Shown: positions 34,425 to 37,382 of the stretch, one piece after another
How the letters are laid out: each line of letters opens with the position of its first letter
Numbering within the stretch: the stretch's first letter is position 1
Source: Oscillospiraceae bacterium
GTDB lineage: Bacteria; Bacillota; Clostridia; Oscillospirales; Oscillospiraceae
DNA length: 37,382 bases
Assembly (NCBI GenBank): GCA_902799075.1
Contig: CADBYZ010000012.1
Span: 1-37,382 of the forward strand
Direction of reading: 5' to 3'
The notes under the pieces: generated by a model
The model's database searches: none
Told to the model about the DNA's origin: nothing
What the model saw: the letters and a program-made list of their open reading frames with translations, nothing else
Position numbers and translations under genes: made by a program

Positions 34425-34688
34425 ATGATGAGAACACTGATTTCCTGCAAGTATCACGAAGATTCCCAGACTGTAGAGCTGCTGTACACCGACGGGATGA
34501 TGATCGACATCGACTGCATGGCCGTCGAAGATGAGGTCGCCCGGAACATGTACGAGCGGTCAGAACTGGATAACCTGCTCTATAATCTTGCACGGTATTC
34601 CTTGTCTGCTTTCTATCAGGCCTCCTCTGGTTTTGGAGCGAAAAAGGCTGTATCCCGTTCCTGTGTAAGCTGCAGTTTATGGATTTGA
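34425..34688 (+). CDS. Small DUF6061-like protein
   Basis: 87 residues from ATG 34425, five bases after GGAGG (an ATG three bases on is also possible). The pattern ISCKYHEDSQTVELLYTDG, MIDIDCMAVEDEVARNMYERSELDNLLYN resembles the DUF6061 family of Clostridia as I remember it, normally about 80 residues. The C-terminal 25 residues (from about SGFGAKK) do not look like the family and may reflect a frameshift or a diverged end. Function unknown. Confidence 0.5.
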   Translation: MMRTLISCKYHEDSQTVELLYTDGMMIDIDCMAVEDEVARNMYERSELDNLLYNLARYSLSAFYQASSGFGAKKAVSRSCVSCSLWI

Positions 34689-34713
34689 CAGAAATGCGGA
34701 AGCTTGCTAAACT
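34685..34713 (+). promoter_or_regulatory. Promoter of the LytS-type two-component operon
   Basis: TTGACA (34685-34690, perfect -35), 17-base spacer, TAAACT (34708-34713). It overlaps the end of the DUF6061-like gene; the leader to ATG 34776 is about 55 bases. Confidence 0.6.
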
Positions 34714-34775
34714 CAGGAGCGGGAAGCATGACCGTGCCCGGCGCGGGCGTAACTCAGCAGTGAGGAGACAGATCA

Positions 34776-36119
34776 ATGGATTTCAAGCGGAAAGAGATAT
34801 GGAATCGCGGCAGGCTGACGGCTATCACGGCGCTGGTCGCGGCGACCATCCTGTTCGCGGTGTGGGCGCTTGTTTTTCACCATCACGAGCTGTGTGTTTT
34901 CATAGTCGAGAACTATGTAGCGACCCATATCGACGCCTATATCCGCCCCGACCTCAAGCGGATCATGCGGATCATTGTCGCCGTGGTGTTCAGTCTTTTG
35001 CTCCAGGATCATCTGGAATACCGCCTGATGATCGGGCAGGCGCGGCCGTTTGCGCGGACGCTGACGGCAATCTACGGCTATGCCGTGCGCCCGGTGGTGC
35101 TGGCTCTTTTTCTGCGCATCATGGCGCCGGAAAAGAAATTCGGGTGGGTCTGGGCGCTGGTGGGCATAAATGCCGCAATATACGCCACGGCGCTGTTTTC
35201 GCCCGTCTGCTTTCGAATCAACTGGGACAACCATTACATCGGGGGCCCCCTGTCTGACACGAGCTTCTATGTCGGCGCGCTTCTTCTCAGCTACTGGCTC
35301 CTGCTGACGGTGCGTTTGTTTGAACCGGAGACGCGCCGGGAGACCTGGCTGCCGGTACTGATGTTCGAGCTCATTATCGGCGCACTGGCGCTGGACTTCA
35401 ACACCTATGACTTCGACCAGCCCGTGTCCTACTTCATCCTCGCCGCCGTCATTGACTGCGTGATCAATTATATCTGGCTGCATCTCCAGTTCGTGCGGGA
35501 GCACGAGCGGGCGCTGCAGGCGGAGCAGCGCATTCAGATCATGATGACCCAGATCCAGCCCCATTTTCTGTATAACGCCCTCACCGTGATCCAGTCGCTC
35601 TGCCGCTCCGACCCGGCTCAGGCGGAAGAGGCCACGGTGCAGTTTGCCAATTACCTGCGCGGGAACATGGACGCCCTGCAGACGAACGCCCCCATCCCCT
35701 TCGCAAGAGAGCTGGAGCATACCATGGAGTATCTCGCGCTGGAGCAGATGCGCTTTGAGGACAAGCTGAGCGTGCGTTACGACATCCCATGCCAGTCCTT
35801 TACGCTGCCGATCCTGACCCTGCAGCCCATCGTGGAGAACGCCGTGCGCCACGGCGTGCGCGGCAATGCCGACGGCCGGGGCGAGGTGGTCATTTCCACC
35901 AGGGAATACGCCGACCGCTATGAGATCACCGTGACCGACAACGGCCCCGGCTTTGATCCGGAAAAGCAGAAAAAGGATACGGGGAAATCCCATGTGGGCC
36001 TCCAGAACGTGCGGGAGCGGCTTGCCCAGATGTGCGGCGGCAGCCTGCGCGTCGAATCCGCGCCCGGCGCGGGTACCGCCGTGACCATCACATTGCCCAG
36101 GGAGGCGAACAAACGATGA
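34776..36119 (+). CDS. LytS/YehU-type sensor histidine kinase
   Basis: 447 residues. The N-terminus has about six to seven TM helices (residues 15-235), with no large extracytoplasmic domain. A short coiled coil precedes the His_kinase domain, IQPHFLYNALTVIQ, with acceptor H263. HATPase_c has PIVENAVRHG and DNGPGFD, then GLQNVRERL. This is the LytTR-type sensor class that pairs with regulators of secreted or wall functions. The start is ATG 34776 with GAGGAG. It overlaps the regulator gene by ATGA. Confidence 0.9.
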   Translation: MDFKRKEIWNRGRLTAITALVAATILFAVWALVFHHHELCVFIVENYVATHIDAYIRPDLKRIMRIIVAVVFSLLLQDHLEYRLMIGQARPFARTLTAIYGYAVRPVVLALFLRIMAPEKKFGWVWALVGINAAIYATALFSPVCFRINWDNHYIGGPLSDTSFYVGALLLSYWLLLTVRLFEPETRRETWLPVLMFELIIGALALDFNTYDFDQPVSYFILAAVIDCVINYIWLHLQFVREHERALQAEQRIQIMMTQIQPHFLYNALTVIQSLCRSDPAQAEEATVQFANYLRGNMDALQTNAPIPFARELEHTMEYLALEQMRFEDKLSVRYDIPCQSFTLPILTLQPIVENAVRHGVRGNADGRGEVVISTREYADRYEITVTDNGPGFDPEKQKKDTGKSHVGLQNVRERLAQMCGGSLRVESAPGAGTAVTITLPREANKR

Positions 36120-36916
36120 TGATTTTTGCCATAGACGATGAACCAAAGGCTCTGCGGGTACTCTGCCGCTGTGTCGAGGAAGCAGCGCCGAGCGCAGAGC
36201 TGAGAGCCTTCGACAAGGCTGCCAACGCGCTGGACGCCATTCGGGCCGGGGGCCTCTCCCCGGACATTGTGTTCAGCGATATCGAAATGCCCGGCGCCTC
36301 CGGGCTGGAGTTTGCCGTCGCGCTCAAGACGGCCTCTCCGGACACGCGGGTGGTCTTCGTCACCGCCTTTTCCCAATATGCGCTGGACGCCTTTCGGGTG
36401 CGGGCCCAGGGCTATATCATGAAGCCGCTGACGCCGGAGCTTGTCCGGGAGGAGCTGGACGCGCTGCCGACAGCGCCGAAGCCGCAGACAAACAGACTGC
36501 GGGTGCAATGCTTCGGCAGCTTTGAGGTGTTCTGGCAGGGGGAGCCGCTGAAATTCGCCCGGCGGCAGACGAAGGAGCTGCTGGCCTATCTCATTGACCG
36601 CAAGGGCGCGGCGTGCACGTCGGAAGAGCTGGTCTCAGCGCTGTGGGGCGACAGCAGCGGCAGAAAGGACGCCAAGCACGGCATCCGCAATCTCGTCGGC
36701 GATCTGCGGGAGACTTTGAAGCAGATCGGGATGGAGGATGTGCTGATCCGTCGCGGGGCGCATATCGCGATCCGCCCGGAGCTGCTGGACTGCGATTATT
36801 ACCGGATGCTGGCGGGCGATATGGCGGCGGTCAACGCCTTCCGGGGCGAGTACATGAGCAATTACAGCTGGGCGGAGCTGACGGCGGGGACGCTGTATTT
36901 TCACGAGCTGACATAG
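36116..36916 (+). CDS. Response regulator with winged-helix (SARP-like) output
   Basis: 266 residues. Receiver (1-120): IDDEP, acceptor D55 (FSDIEMPG), switch T/F region VTAFSQYALDAF and K108 region GYIMKPL. The output is a Trans_reg_C-type winged helix (about 127-205: FGSFEVFWQGEPLKFARRQ, LVSALWGD) and a short C-terminal helical part that resembles the start of a BTAD domain but is truncated. LytS-type kinases usually pair with LytTR regulators, so the winged-helix output is unusual. Start ATG 36116 with GGAGG. Confidence 0.85.
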   Translation: MMIFAIDDEPKALRVLCRCVEEAAPSAELRAFDKAANALDAIRAGGLSPDIVFSDIEMPGASGLEFAVALKTASPDTRVVFVTAFSQYALDAFRVRAQGYIMKPLTPELVREELDALPTAPKPQTNRLRVQCFGSFEVFWQGEPLKFARRQTKELLAYLIDRKGAACTSEELVSALWGDSSGRKDAKHGIRNLVGDLRETLKQIGMEDVLIRRGAHIAIRPELLDCDYYRMLAGDMAAVNAFRGEYMSNYSWAELTAGTLYFHELT

Positions 36917-36921
36917 GATTT

Positions 36922-36953
36922 TCCGGGGCGCGGTCTGCGTCCCGGATTTTTTT
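36922..36953 (+). terminator. Terminator after the response regulator
   Basis: Stem TCCGGG-GCGC / GCG-T-CCCGGA with loop GGTCT, followed by seven T (36947-36953). Confidence 0.8.
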
Positions 36954-37056
36954 ACCGGCACAGGCAAAAACCGGGGATTTTTGAGTCGGTTTTGAGCGTC
37001 CTGTGTGCTATAGTAAATTTATTTCATACTCCCGCTGGGAGAGAAAGGAAAACGAT

Positions 37057-37382
37057 ATGAAGAAAATACTCAGCATTCTCTTGGCGCTGACGATGCTCCT
37101 GCCCCTCGGCGTCCCGGCTTTTGCGGCGGACGCGCATGAGATCTCCAGCGCCGCGTTTCCCATCTATCACAACAGCGTCAGCCTCGGGAGGGATGTGAAA
37201 CTCTACTTCCTGGACGGTGCAGCGGACCTGCCCTATATCGAGGCCAATGACTTCCTGTCCCTGCTCAATGACTTCATACTCGGCAGTTCTGAAAAAGGCC
37301 TCTGCTTTACGCTGGAGGCGGACGGCCCCGTCGTAACCTATATCCGTCAGAACCCAGCAGAAAATGCCGACGATAACGGCGC
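37057..37382 (+). CDS. Secreted protein, N-terminal part (open at window edge)
   Basis: ATG 37057 with GAAAGGA. A clear signal peptide of about 24 residues (MKKILSILLALTMLLPL, then AFAA cleavage) precedes the mature start around ADAHEISS. The next 80 residues (YHNSVSLGRDVKLYFLDGAADLPYIEANDFLSLLND) have the look of the N-terminal region of exported S41-type peptidases in Clostridia, but this is recollection and cannot be proven from the fragment. It may be controlled by the adjacent two-component system. The C-terminus is outside the window. Confidence 0.6.
   Translation, partial: MKKILSILLALTMLLPLGVPAFAADAHEISSAAFPIYHNSVSLGRDVKLYFLDGAADLPYIEANDFLSLLNDFILGSSEKGLCFTLEADGPVVTYIRQNPAENADDNG

Overview
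The window is a GC-rich, gene-dense stretch of a Gram-positive, low-branching Clostridia-type chromosome. The best fit is an Oscillospirales/Oscillospiraceae gut anaerobe. This rests on recognisable genes (rbfA-nrnA-truB-ribF, ispD-ispF, comF, recD2, a LytS-type sensor, a DUF6061-like protein), strong GGAGG ribosome sites, sigma-A promoters with 17-base spacers, and an FeS flavoprotein paired with a HypA-like protein. No genome comparison was possible, so the taxon is inference.

Layout. 1-702 holds the open end of a membrane-anchored PepSY protein. 735-3830 (-) is a translation/cofactor operon, rbfA-nrnA-truB-ribF, with its own promoter and without nusA-infB upstream. 4051-5715 (+) is a short cytoplasmic glycoside hydrolase family 2 enzyme. 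5771-15295 (-) is a five-gene signalling operon. 15401-15475 is a palindromic repeat. 15483-16851 (-) is a cysteine-desulfurase-like enzyme with a DUF3343 Se/S-carrier-like protein. 16966-25493 (-) is a seven-gene run: ybaK, uvrA, recD2, comF, mreB-like, ispD, ispF. 25537-25677 is a second, larger palindromic repeat. A tetR gene and a divergent Spx/ArsC-like gene share a promoter region with an 18-bp palindrome. A SNF2 helicase and an ACT-domain regulator follow (-). 29630-32677 (+) encodes a large FeS/FAD oxidoreductase and HypA. 32678-33238 holds terminators, a 37-codon gene with a near-consensus promoter, and the promoter of a membrane-anchored GH25 lysozyme. Then come tRNA-Leu(CAA), a small DUF6061-like gene, a LytS-type kinase/response-regulator pair, and the start of a secreted protein at the right edge.

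The most interesting part is the signalling operon at 5771-15295. It encodes a three-TM hybrid histidine kinase with a five-cysteine linker, a REC-degenerate GGDEF-EAL protein (predicted c-di-GMP phosphodiesterase), a stand-alone HPt protein, and two paralogous APC-family transporter-like membrane proteins. One of these carries a histidine kinase plus two receiver domains. The other carries an intact GGDEF (diguanylate cyclase) domain. The two share the same APC core, the same extra C-terminal helices and a related extracytoplasmic segment, but have different outputs. A plausible reading is that solute-sensing transporter-receptors feed a phosphorelay (H to D to HPt to D) that sets c-di-GMP through a cyclase and a phosphodiesterase made from the same transcript. 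A structured leader ending in a terminator hairpin directly before the first ribosome site suggests attenuation of the whole operon.
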